DNA of 64,000 nt from Amphirosellinia nigrospora. Taxonomy: Eukaryota; Ascomycota; Sordariomycetes; Xylariales; Xylariaceae. The stretch's first letter is position 1. Each line of letters begins with the position of its first letter. Under the pieces are notes generated by a model. It was given only the letters and a program-made list of their open reading frames with translations. It did no database searches and was not told where the DNA came from. The translations under genes were made by a program, and so were the position numbers. The DNA lies in contig SCHM01000003.1 in NCBI GenBank assembly GCA_004123355.1, positions 1,488,001 to 1,552,000 of the forward strand. Reading direction: 5' to 3'. This document shows, piece by piece, positions 14,001-25,430 of this stretch.

Positions 14001-14980
14001 CTTTTAGCTATAATATAAATAAAAAACTCGAAATATATTTTATAAAAATATTTAATTTACGATTTAGCTATATAATCTTATAACCTTTTTATTATTTAAG
14101 CTATTTTATATTAAACTACTTTATAAAAATTTTAAAATTTAACTTTAATTTTTATAGTTATTATAATAGTTTGCTAAATATATTATTAGAATTTTTAAAT
14201 TTTTTTTTATAAAAAACTATAGCGAACTTTTTAAAAAACTTTTTTAACCTTTTAATAAACTTAAATACGCTAAAATCTATAATTAAAACATATTTTTAGC
14301 AATATTAAAAAAAAAAAAATTTTTAATATTAATAAACTATTTACTAAAAAATATTAAATAACGCTTTTTATATTTATTTTTAGTTTATTATTTTTTATAA
14401 CAAATAAAACAAAATTAATTAAAATAATTATATTTAATACTTAAAACTAAAACTATTTTAATTATTTCGTAAAACTTTTTAATATAAATAAATAAAACGT
14501 TAAAATAAAAGTTTTTAACGTTTTAAATAAAATATTAATTAATAGCGAATAAAAAAAAAAAATCTAGTACGTTTATTTAGTAGTAATTATTAAGCTAAAA
14601 AAAAAAAAAAATATATATTAATTTAAAACTACGATCTAATAAAAATGCTTAAATTAAAACGTTAAAAATTTATACTATTTAATAAATAGCGCTTATTTAT
14701 TAAATACTTAAAAAAAAACAGAAAATAACTATTGCAAAAATTTAATATAATATAAATATAAGCTAAAAAAAAAATAAATACTTTTTTAATTTACTGTTTA
14801 AACTAGTAAAATAGTCGAAGCTAAAGGATTTACTTTATTAAAAAATTAAAAACGTACAATTTAAAATATATATAACTCTAAATATAATAAAAAACAGTTA
14901 TAAAATCTAGCTTATAATAGCTTTAAATAAATATATATAGTTTAAATAAAAGTGTTAAAATTAAAAGGCTAGTAATTCTA
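14001..14980. repeat. A-rich RIP relic between Copia pol and normal DNA
   Basis: Follows the last recognisable Copia block and shares its base skew. It probably holds the 3' non-coding part and LTR of that element, but no matching repeat was found in the window. The A-rich character ends near 14,980. Confidence 0.5.
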
Positions 14981-15131
14981 GTAGCTAGGTATTTCGCCCT
15001 ATATATATCTACTATATATACTAAGGTACTACCTTAGTACCCTGTACTTAGACTTGTTCTTTTACTTAACCAATATATGACTTACTCGTTAATACTCATA
15101 ATCTCAACATTTCTAGCTGTATTGCAATTTC

Positions 15132-18100
15132 AGGGCTGGCAAGCCACCCTTTTGGTTCTTGGCAACCCAAAGGCGGCCCAAGAACCTTCATGTGGATTCG
15201 AGACGACTTGCCACGCCTGTTACCGAACGTTAGACCCATTCTCTACGGTTATGATACGACTCTCCAAGATCCCAGCTCATTCCAGCTTATCGATGATTTA
15301 TCACTCAAGCTGATCTGGCAGCTCAGGACTCACGGCTGGTCGTTGCCAGGTCGCAAACCCCTAGTCTTTCTTGCACACAGTTTAGGAGGTCTTATTCTGA
15401 AACAAGCAATAGTTACTGCGGCAGATAAGCTAGAACAGATAACCCAATCGTTAGATCAGCTCAAGGGGCCATATTCTTCGGTACACCTAATTATGGCATG
15501 GAACAGTCACATCTCATGCAAATGGTCAAAGGTCAATATAACGAAAAACTCATTGCGGATCTCTCGCCCAACTCTTCATATCTACAGCGACTCGACGGCC
15601 AATTCAGCGGAATTTCTTTTCTTCAAAAGTCTCAACTATATTGGTGTTATGAAACAAAAGCATCGCCTACGGTAACTGTAGGTCTATAGATCATCATCCG
15701 AACACCTTATCATTACTTTTCTTCAAGATTACTCACACCCCCTTTCTGTCAGTAATAACGAAGCGACTAACTAGAATCAGCGTGATGCATCAGGGAAATG
15801 GACAAGAGGCGACGAATACATTCTAGTCACCCGGGAGTCTGCCACCCGTGGATTGCGGGAGGGGAGATCTGGACTCGAAAGCATAATCCCGATCAACGAA
15901 AACCATTCTGAAATGGTTAAGTTCTCACGTAACAGCCCAGATCTCACGGATATAATACACGCACTGGAACAGATTATCATGCCAACGAGTCGCGTTCGCC
16001 AAGGCACAAATAACATATCCGACGCAAGCAATCCGTTAAAGCGGCCATCTCTAACACCTGGTAAGGAATTACCTTTATTGTTTGTCGTATTTGCTAACAA
16101 AATACCGCTTGGAAATAGAAGGTGATAAGAGCGAAGAGGAAAGGTTAGATGGCCTAATAACCTCGTTAGTTACACCTAATACATATCGACGACTGAGAGA
16201 GGTTGAGAGTCGATTTGAAAACACATTTGATTGGATATATCATCGAAAGGAAACACAATTCACGGAATGGCTTCAATCTGGAACTGGTCTTTTCTGGATC
16301 AATGGCAAGCCTGGTTCAGGAAAGTCCACTCTGATGAAGTTCATATACCAAGATTGTAGAACTCATGAATTGCTTAATGATTGGAAGAGAGACAACATGA
16401 TTCAAGCGGCGTTCTTCTTTCACCACCGTGGAAATGCGGTGGAAAAGACTTTTATCGGGCTGCTTCAAAGCATTCTCTTTCAAATCATCTCCAAACGACG
16501 TGATCTAGGCCGCTTGCTCCTCGAGTTTGACGAGCTACAAGAAGGCTGGAACTTGGAAAAACTCCAGAGAGGGCTTCGCAGAATCATATTCCAGGACGAG
16601 ATACCATTGCACCTTTGTTTATTTTTATTTCTCGATGCCCTGGATGAATACGACGGGCAACTGGAGTTTCTATGTAGCTTTTTGAAGGATCTGGGAGACG
16701 TCCACCCATCTAACACGAAGACTATCAAAATATGTTTTTCTAGTCGACCTTGGGAGATTTTCACAACCGCCTTTCACAATATCCCGGCTTTGGCATCCAA
16801 GATTTCACCCGGGGAGACATTCAAGACTACTGCCTAGGCTCCATGCGGAACGAATCGGCGAACATTCTTCAGGAGCTGGTGCCGGAAATTGTTTTCCGCG
16901 CAAACGGCGTGTTTTTATGGGTGAAACTAGTCATTAAAGACCTCGCGGATGGTACAAAGAGAGAACAGCTATCGAAAGACAACTTACAAGAGCACCTTAA
17001 TGCCTTTCCCACGGAATTGGACGAATATTACGCAGAGATAATCAAACGGATTCCAAATACCAACCGGTGGAAAGCATATGCTATGCTGGAAGTTATAGTA
17101 AGATCAACTGATAGATTGAGGCTCTCTGACGTGCTGGTTGCAGTTTGCAGCTCCAATGCTACAACATGGGACGAAGCATACCACAATTGGCACACGTTGC
17201 TTGCAGAATAGGGCAGATACACAATCTAGGAGACATCGAAAAATTTTCCGAGGAACGGCTAAAGGAATACTGTGGCAGCTTGATTGAAGACCTGGCAGAG
17301 AAGCAGCTAAAGGAATATTGTGGCGGCTTGGTCGAAGTTGTATACGTACAGGGCAGCTCCTTCGTACAAGTCTTCCATCAGACGGTCGAGGATTTTGTGA
17401 AAGACCCCAAATTCAAGACGCTAGTTCTTGGAGAGCAAGCCAAACTCACTGTCGAAAATGGCCATACCTTCATTGGAAAGGGTCTATTTGCGGAGTACTG
17501 GGGCTTAAATAATCCGAATCTGAGGAATGAACATACTGCCTTGCATTTAAGAATGGTGGAACATACTACTGGTCGAAGTATCAAGACGTTTCTGGACAGT
17601 GTCCCCCGGCATCAATTCCTAATGGCTACGAGTGGCACAGGCAGCAACCCCCTAATCTACGCCGTACGCACAGGCCTCAGCCTCTATATCAAAGAGTCAC
17701 TGAGTTATACACCAAATTTACTCCGAGACTCGGACGAGAAGCTTTTGACTCATGCGCTTAAGTCTCTCTCCACAATCGATTTCGAACAACTTTCGACGAG
17801 CCAAGATTCGACCACAATTATTCGTCTGTTACTGAATAACGGATTCACACTGGACCAAGATCATGGTGCATTCCAAGTGCTTATGAATCTAATATATGAT
17901 AGTAGGAGCAACGACGAACATGTTACCCTATTACAATCATTTATCGAGCATGGCCAAGAAGTTAATGTCGGGGTAGTATGCCCCGTGTTTGGAAAGTATA
18001 AAGGTTTCATTAATTACACGCCATTGCACGCTAGCTGGAAAAACCCGCGGCTTATCGCATTGCTTTTGGACAATGGCGCCGATGTGAACGGCTTAGATGA

Positions 18101-18379
18101 GATACAAATGACGGTTGTCGACCGAATAATTGATTCGATTCCCGAAGAGAGCCCAGCTTGTGTTATGAATCGATATCCATACTGCTCCAGCGAGGTGGAA
18201 AGGTGAATACAACAACACGGGCCACAAGAGAAAACTTTCTCGAGGAGTTATCCCGAGCGGGCTTTGAAACGGAAAGGTTACAATTTAGGAGGCTTGGCGT
18301 TCCAACTGGTAAGAGAAAACGGAAGAGCAAGCGCCATGTCCCTACTCCGAAGCCGCAGCCCAATTGTGTTATCTTATAG
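15132..18379 (+). pseudogene. NLR-like protein: SesB-type hydrolase, NACHT, ankyrin (broken, 5'-truncated)
   Basis: Fungal NLR of the kind used in nonself recognition. The N-terminal alpha/beta-hydrolase (SesB/DUF676-like) keeps GLASHPFGSW, the AHSLGG nucleophile motif (~15,375) and FFGTPNYG. An intron lies at about 15,672-15,780 and a second at 16,061-16,118. The NACHT domain has a P-loop INGKPGSGKST (~16,300), a FLFLDALDEY Walker B (~16,630) and CFSSRPW (~16,735). Ankyrin-like repeats follow (about 17,850-18,230, e.g. LLLDNGADVNG). The protein ends in a basic stretch and CVIL. The reading begins at an intron acceptor (TTTCAG, ends 15,131) with no upstream exon: the first exon is missing at the transposon block. 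Frameshifts occur near 15,465, 16,785, 17,205 and 18,165. The first two are each explained by one missing G. Confidence 0.85.
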
Positions 18380-19898
18380 GGCTCACGTTCAAGGGCTACA
18401 TCCGGCTGTCGAGCCGGCCGGTTGCAATTGCGTTACAGTATTTAAGATTGATACAGGCTGGTGGACTGGTGGGGAGGGTTGGCTACTATATGTGGAACTA
18501 GCCGCTGTCCAGTACAAAACTCTCAGTTTGGGATCCCAAGCCCTCTAGTCCTGGAGGCTTTCATTCCAACGCTTCAACATTTTCCTACCAAATCTGCGCT
18601 ACTAGCCAATATTCGTTGGGCAGGGTGGCTCGTGCGCTATTTGTGTTTTCATGCTGTGAGGTTCCGTGGTAAGCATGGCGGTGAGCTATACACTGAAATC
18701 TCGAGGTCTTTTCTGGTACCAAATTCGACCGCATCGTTGTAAGTCTTTTTTTACGTCGCACTCTCTTCCCTCTATGTGTACAGGTGTTGATATTTTTAGA
18801 CCTCTGACCTGACTGAGGATCCTGTATGAGACACTGAAAGAATGCTTCAAGTCTTGGGCCCAATGCTCGAAGACAAGTCCGAAAATTGCCATGCAAAGTT
18901 GATCGGAGAGGAAACACTTACACAGGGCGGTGCTTGTGGCCAAGAGTGTTCTACCTAGGGGATTCACATGACCAGAGGCCCAATGTTAGTCCTAACTGAC
19001 AGCCGTCCAGATAGTGGCCACTGATTAACGAGTAGCCATAAAACACAGAAGAAACTTCCTGTCATCATTGTTCGAGGAGAAAACCCGGAGAGGGGAGATG
19101 ATAATATTACCCTTTCTATCTTTATTATGCGGCCTTTACAGAAGATAAGAAGAAATAGAATCTGTCACTTTGCGGCTAATTCAAATGTGAAGTTTCCAGA
19201 GGTGGAAATTGAGAATGTGAGTATAAATGAAGGCCGATGGCTATAGTGCTTGACAACATAGAACACAATAGATAAATCGCGGTCAGTAACGTGTGAGATT
19301 TGGGATGTATGGCGCTTAAATGCTCACGAAGTGACAGGTTATGCCATTATTTTGTGATAACCGGTGCTGTTCAGGGGTTAATGGGGAAACTTTAATAGAT
19401 GCCCTTTATCGCCGAGGTGCCTAGTTATCATGACTCGTGAGAAGTCGATATCGAATCTGTATCGCTGAATTTACAAATCGAGTTCTATTTAACTAGCTTG
19501 AAGTGGTATTGAAGATTCCACAGGCCGTGTAGGGAATTATTTAACTCCGTGATCGTTCGGGATTAAAGCCCCTACAACTGCCACTAAGCTGCGGCAGTTC
19601 AGCTTTAGGTCAAGAGCTAAACATCCTTTTAGACTAGCGTGATATCGTAAAGGCAAAGGTTGAACGGGGTTGAATCTATGACACGACTAAGATCTACGAA
19701 GAAAACGATTGTATTGCATTTTTCCGACGGATTATGGTAATATGATATGGAATTTGTCATAGTCTGGTTTTCCTATGTGAAATATAAAACAATGATATGA
19801 AAGCTATAAAAGCTTGCTGTGACGATTGATATAATTGTACTTCAGTTTTGAACTCTTCTAGTTTTCTCCTATTTAATTCTGAACGTCAGTTTTTAAGA
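18380..19898. other. Intergenic, no gene recognised
   Basis: Open frames here are short, overlap on both strands and resemble no family. A perfect 7-bp stem (19,576-19,582 with 19,593-19,599) and a TATAAAAG box near 19,805 are the only structures noticed. The TATA box lies about 95 bp before the hydrolase start. Confidence 0.6.
19804..19813 (+). promoter_or_regulatory. TATA box of the alpha/beta hydrolase gene
   Basis: CTATAAAAGC lies about 95 bp upstream of the chosen ATG at 19,899, a normal distance for a fungal TATA promoter. No other element was identified. Confidence 0.45.
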
Positions 19899-20723
19899 AT
19901 GTCTACGTCTAACAAAATAGTTAAAATTTGTGACGAAGTAACACTTCATTACGAAGCTATTGGGCAGCCTTCGTCATCCCTCCCATCCCTAATATTCCAT
20001 CACTATTACGGCGGTTCACCCGCTACCTATAGACATGTTTTATCGCATCCTGCTTTAAATCCTTTCCACAAGATACTTTTACCACGCTCGCGGATGGTCC
20101 CCCAGCACCGGGCCACATGAACCTGGTTCTTACGGAATCACTGCATTATCGTCTGATCTATCGGCCATAGTCTCTGAAACTCGTCTTGCGGACAACAAAG
20201 CTGGATACATACTCGTTGGGCACTCAATGGGTGGCAAAGTGGTACAGCATTTTGCCGCAATGAATACGTCGCCGTCGCTTAAAGGGCTTGTACTCATAGC
20301 ACCGGCACCTTTGGGGGATTAGACTTCCCTCCAGATGTCCAGGCACAACAGCGAGCAGCCTATCAGAGCGCAGAGAGCGTGCGGGTTGTACTGGATAATG
20401 TACTTACCGCCGGGCCGGGTACGCTAGACGCGGAGACAATGAACCAGTGCATCCAGGACTCAACACGTGGCAACGAAGCCGCTACCGCGGCATGGCCTGA
20501 TTATGCGTCTGCTGAGGACTATCGGGAGCTAGAAGAGAACATTGATGTTCCAGTGCTAGTTCTAAGAGGCGATAAAGATTTTGAGCGCAACATGGTTGGA
20601 CAGCTGGGCGCAAAGTTTGGATGGGTGAACAAGACCATCGAGGATTGTGGGCACCTGGTTCCCCTCGAAAAACCAGAACGTTTAGCGAGGGAGATACTAA
20701 CGTTTGCCAACATGTTATCTTAA
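19899..20723 (+). CDS. Alpha/beta hydrolase (reading frame interrupted)
   Basis: About 275-residue single-domain hydrolase of the epoxide hydrolase/lipase-like type. The catalytic triad is visible: nucleophile elbow VGHSMGG (~20,215-20,235), acid in VLRGDKDF (~20,560-20,583), and histidine in DCGHLVPLEKPE (~20,644-20,680). The start is ATG 19,899 in context AGAATGT. The frame is broken near 20,090 (LLPRS to GWSPSTGP) and near 20,315, where GGGGG needs one more G to continue PLGGLDFPPD. No intron fits either site. Substrate cannot be deduced. It is not clearly linked to its neighbours. Confidence 0.75.
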
Positions 20724-22388
20724 TTTTTTCCTATGTAGTATTGTTAAACGACTAAAGCCGGCTAGGGGACCTGGCAATTACTCATCCGGGGTCGAGGGTA
20801 GATGATTGGGAGACCTGCTTATCAAATAGAACCAATGTATAGACAAGAGTTTGCTTTTACATCCTAGTATCCCTGTTATTACCCCTTGTGGCTTCTCGGC
20901 TTAATTTGCCCCTGAGAGCCGCCGGTACCGCCCAGTCAGCCATAACACCACGGCCCGTTCATCACTTGTGCTCCCAACACAAAGTACCAAACGAGCTCTT
21001 GTACACAGTGCCGAGCCCCCATTTCTACGATTGCCCTTATCGCTCAATCTTGGAAACGTGTGAGACCGCGGAGTCTATCTTAGGACATGCTTATTATTTT
21101 ACTTTACGTGGGGCCACAATGTATCAACTCCATTTATATGGTTGGTTGAACAAAGCGCTTCGATGGGCTATTACGGTGGACGGATTGAGATACAATTGTC
21201 TCAGTTGCCACATTGACACTGCAGGTGACCGCGAGTGTGAGCGGTGAGGAGACCGAGGCTGAGAGGCCTATTGAAAAGGAATTAGTTGCGTCGGGCTTAA
21301 TCATTTCAAACATGGAAACGCGATAGGCAAGGGTTAACCCGAAAGTATCATGGCGGTTGGTTGGAGGAATTGTTAGTTTCTGTATGCAAACATCATGGTT
21401 TCAAATATCGTACCGTTTTCTGTACATTGCCGGGCACAGGAATACAAGAGAGATACATGTCAGTGGATAAAGTATATAGCAAACTGTGCGCTGGTCAAAA
21501 TAACAATCAGTACTACCCGACGCCTCCCTACCTTGGAGATACCTAATGTTTCATCTCATAACACGGTTTATTGTTTACCAATGTACAAAGAGCCGTCAGT
21601 AGATGCAATTATACGTGTGTGGCAATTCCCTCCACCAGTTTACCCGACTCACTCGGGCAAAAATTTCTGATGTTTATGCAAGGGTACCTCAAGTTCCCTT
21701 CTGTTGACTTGTAGCTGAGGCTGGAAGTGGATGGACTGTCTTAAAGCACTACAAGTATTAGGCGCCCGGCATACAACGAGGATGAATCAGGAGGCCCCCA
21801 GATCCACCGAGGCAATTACGACGTCGTATTAACTGCCCTTTTCAACATGTTGTGTACAGACAGAAGAAGCTGACGCATCAATGTTGTATAACAGTGGCTA
21901 AATATCGGGGCTGGTGCCACCCAAAGGCCAATCAAATAATCTTTTCTACGATCCCTTACAGGTAGTGTCTGCGTAGTTGGCCCAATACTCCAGCTGTTGT
22001 CGAGGAGACATTTGTCGAGTTGTGAAGCACACGGATGGGTTATACCGTGAACGCTACACGAGAGCTTCTAACACATTTTCACTGGTCTACATGCCTGGCG
22101 TGCTTCCCCCGCATGTGTATCAAAGTAAAACGTACCATTCAGTAACGGGCTTGCATGTTGAGTAATATTTGCTGCGCCACAGCTGGAGCTCGTGTCTGCT
22201 CAAGTTAAATATAATCACGTCTTGCCATTCATTCCTTTTTTCGCGTTGCGAAAAAGGAGGTAGGCACTCTTAAGTCTACAACTAAAAATGATTTACAAGT
22301 TTAGGAATTCATCTTGAAGCTATAATCGATCCTACATATATCATCACTACTTCGTTGCTCAAAGCCAGTTTTATCCTATTACATCAAG
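20724..22388. other. Intergenic, no gene recognised
   Basis: No family motif in any frame. A hairpin at 22,234-22,257 (CCTTTTTTCGC/GCGAAAAAGG with one extra T) lies about 130-150 bp upstream of the kinase gene start. Confidence 0.6.
22234..22257. repeat. Short inverted repeat upstream of kinase gene
   Basis: Arms CCTTTTTTCGC and GCGAAAAAGG around a GTT loop, with one unpaired T. It could be promoter structure or chance. There is no T-run beyond the stem itself to suggest a Pol III terminator. Confidence 0.4.
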
Positions 22389-24596
22389 ATGACTAATCCC
22401 TCGTCGTACTTTCTCTTGTGCCGATGAATGCACTGGCCATTGAAGCTGTGAATTCCCCTGCCAACAAGCAGTTCGTCTCTGTGGGACTGCATGGTGCATC
22501 AGTCCTGGATATTGGCCATATCCGCTCAAAATACGGTCCTACCACCCTTGCTGTACTGGGTCGTAACGCCGATATCATCCTCGAGGGCAAAAACATTTCA
22601 AAAGAGCAATGCTCCTTTGAAATTAACGTGGAGACTAACATTGTTATGTTCCGCGACCGATCGAACAATAGAACAACACAAGTTTACGGCGAAAACAACG
22701 AAAATGTCATACCATTTGATCGACTGCGTCGTCAAGTTGTCGTATGCTCTGCTTTGAATCCTTGTATTGGCATTGGGGGTTCTGGGTGCGATCAGTACCT
22801 ATTTCGGCTGCAATGGAAGAAAAATCTGGAACAAACGACAAAGCGAGGCAGAGAGCGGGCAGGTATCGATTTGCAAGAAAATGCACGTTTCGCTGAGACG
22901 TACGACGACTCGGAAACTGCTATGCCATCCGGAATGCGGACCCGAGTCCATGTCGAAGGCCAACCGGTACGAATACGATGGATCTCGATAAATGAATTAG
23001 GGTCTGGTACATTTGGAACCGTTTTGAAGGCGGTCGAAGTGGACCATGGAAAGTTGTTGGCGGTCAAGATATTCAAGCAGCCAGATACAGTAGTGAATCG
23101 GAACTGGCTATGGGAACGTAGAAAACGTGAAATAGAAACTCTCGCGAAAGCGCGACACGTAAGCAATTTACATTCAGAATTCCATGACTTAAACCCGGAA
23201 GGCTAATGTTCATTCTAGCCCCATATTGTGGAATATATTTCGTCCCAACCTTGCGAAGAAGGTTTTGAAATCTTCATGGCATTAGAAGATGGAAGTTTGA
23301 AGTCTCTAGTCGAGCAGCCAAGTAAAGAACTTCTCATGGGTACCAAGGACCTTATCAACCTCGTCTGTCACCACATACTGCAAGCGCTTGATTACCTTGC
23401 GGTGAAGGAGATTATTCATCGAGATGTTAAACCAGATAACATCCTTTACTCGAAAAAGGCAGGAGGATACCACTTTGTGCTTGGTGATTTTGGGCTTAGC
23501 AGCCCCCAGTCCATCGCGAAAACCATGGTGGTCGGTACCAAGTACTATAGTAAGCAATTATCAGAGCCGTTTTCTACTTGTTTTGGTTTCGGAGCATGAG
23601 GTTTCCTCTTTTGGGACAAGAGTGTGCCCAGAAGCTTCTGGGCCCCTCAAAATCAACTTGAATCGGCGATAACTGACTCCAAGTGTTGTAGTGGCCCCTG
23701 AGCTTCACCGACCTGAGAATACAACCCATAAAGCTGATGTTTGGGGGCTTTATGTTACATTGTTATGGACTTCAGGCAAAACATTTCCGCAACTTGTACC
23801 AAATTCACTTGGATAAAGATGATCTATACAACACCATTCACGCAATCGGCACATGCGAAAATCATCTCGTAGACATGAAGGAAATGGGAGCCCTTGACCA
23901 CAAGATGCGAGCATCTGCAGCCCAGATGCTTGTCAAGAACTACGGCGGGAAAGGTCTGACTACCAAATTGCGTCGCGTGGCCCCTATACCTCAACCCGAT
24001 GCCATAGCTCATCAAGCTCCGGGCCCGGTGTATCAAGCCGCTGACCCCTGCCCTATCTTTCATAAGGATCCGCCAATGCATTATCCAGCTCCCGTTAGAG
24101 GCTATGAAGCGCGCCGGTAGGTTGTCAGGCTCCAGCTGTAACCTATCAAGATTTTCCTATCGCCCATCAACTTCCACCCGGAGTTTATAACGAACAAGGT
24201 TTGATCGTTCCGGATACAATTTATAATCTCGCCCCAGCTCCTTATCACCAAGGCCCAGATGGCTATGATCCAGCTCCAGCTCTTTATGACCCAGCTCTTT
24301 ATAATCCAGCTCTAGCCCTTTTGGATCAAGCTCTAGCCTTTTTGGATCAAGCTCCAGGTCTTTATGATCAGGCTCCGGGTCTTTATGATCAAGCTCCAGG
24401 CCTTTATGATCAAGCTCCAGGCCTTTATGATCAAGCTCCAGGCCTTTATAATCAAGCTCCAGGTCTTCAAGATGAAGCCCCAGCTTATTATAACCAAGCC
24501 CCACCACATCCTATACAACCACAGCTTGATTCACGGCGGGTAGCACATGCTCATCCAGGGGTCGAACAGGCGAAACCGCCATCCAAGCAGTCATAG
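22389..24596 (+). CDS. FHA-domain serine/threonine protein kinase with heptad-repeat tail (frame interrupted)
   Basis: N-terminal FHA domain (LGRNAD at ~22,557, then ISKEQCSFEI), which binds phosphothreonine, followed by a complete kinase domain. Kinase motifs are glycine loop GSGTFGTV, VKIF lysine, KREIETL glutamate, HRDVKPDN, DFG, and MAPE after an intron, then ADVWGLY. Introns at 23,159-23,218 and 23,550-23,691 have canonical ends and restore phase. The C-terminal tail is made of about a dozen D/N-Q-A-P-G-L-Y heptads. The start is uncertain: ATG 22,389 (context AAGATGA) runs into TGA after 12 codons unless one base is missing, and ATG 22,424 opens the long frame. Further frame breaks lie near 23,780 (AAAA run) and 24,110. 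The architecture resembles Rad53-like kinases, but the tail is different. Confidence 0.8.
24264..24510 (+). repeat. 21-bp coding minisatellite (heptad DQAPGLY)
   Basis: Tandem 21-bp units reading GAT CAA GCT CCA GGC CTT TAT with small changes (CTA, GAG, AAT and CAA variants), about 12 in all. The central five are nearly identical, so unit number is likely to vary between strains. It encodes the proline-rich tail of the FHA kinase. Confidence 0.9.
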
Positions 24597-25430
24597 CTTA
24601 TTTTGCGATGCTAAAAGGGGCATACAGGCTTACGCATAGGTAAATAAATTGACCTTCAAAGTTCTCCTTGGTAATAATGGATCAAAAAGCGTTAAAGCCT
24701 AGGAAGACGCATTTTGTGCTCTGAAAGCGATGAGTTGCTAAACATTATGTAACTAGCTGTAGCTCGCAAAGGAATAGGCAGTCTTCTTCTTTCGCTTTTG
24801 TATTGTTGCAACATGGCGACTTCCGAATTGTAATACTATAAACTGGCTCTACGTGCAAAGGTCACCAAGACACATGATGTAGGAACTGGATAAGTCTGCT
24901 GTCTTTGAATAGCTACCCTCTGTAAACACTCAGAAGGTTCTAAGACGTGAATTTAACGACGAACTAATGATTAATCGCATTGCTTTTAATTCAATAGAGC
25001 TTTGAATATTAATTCTCTATTCCAACATTGTCATTTCGAAGTTTCGACTTGTCTAGGTATTGAAGTATTCATGATAAGTATCTGTAGGCGCCGAGCCGGG
25101 TGCTTGTATGTAGAACAATTGGCTGTTGGCATGACCTCAGAAGTGGAGAACAACGTACAGTGCTTGTTGGGCCCAATCGTATGTGTCTTGACGCACTATC
25201 TATGTGTTTTGTTACACAGGGCGTTGGTTAGCGTGAAGTACCTACGACGAAATTATATTCCAGATGGCTGGTCGCAGTCGCCTGGCGTCCCTCGTCCCCA
25301 GCTGGCCCGCCTGAAATCTGCTACATTCACCCTCCGCCTTTCCACCTTTCCCCTATTTTGAAGCCTTCTCTGCAATTCAACCAGCGACCCGCTTCTTTCC
25401 ATTCAAGTGCTGTTCTGCTATTACATTACA
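24597..25430. other. Intergenic, nothing recognised
   Basis: Short frames only, with no conserved motif on either strand. It probably contains the kinase 3' end and the upstream region of the next gene. Confidence 0.55.

Larger units (their letters stand above)
1..14980. repeat. RIP-mutated AT-rich isochore of nested transposons
   Basis: The whole stretch is extremely AT-rich. CpA and TpG dinucleotides are nearly absent while TpA is very common, which is the outcome of C-to-T mutation at CpA on both strands (repeat-induced point mutation). Stops occur every few codons in all frames, so no live gene is expected. The first 1.24 kb and 8.65-14.98 kb are A-rich on the + strand, whereas 1.53-8.36 kb is T-rich, reflecting elements in opposite orientation. 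Base composition returns to normal over about 14,980-15,060, next to the truncated NLR gene. Confidence 0.93.

Noticed and set aside
1-14980. AT-rich block as centromere or mitochondrial insertion
   Set aside because: Copia motifs, LTRs with a target duplication and the CpA/TpG deficit explain it as RIP-mutated transposons. No mitochondrial gene motif was seen. A centromeric role cannot be excluded but has no positive evidence.
20888-21247. 119-codon plus-strand frame
   Set aside because: No recognisable motif, no splice or promoter context, and similar-length frames overlap it.
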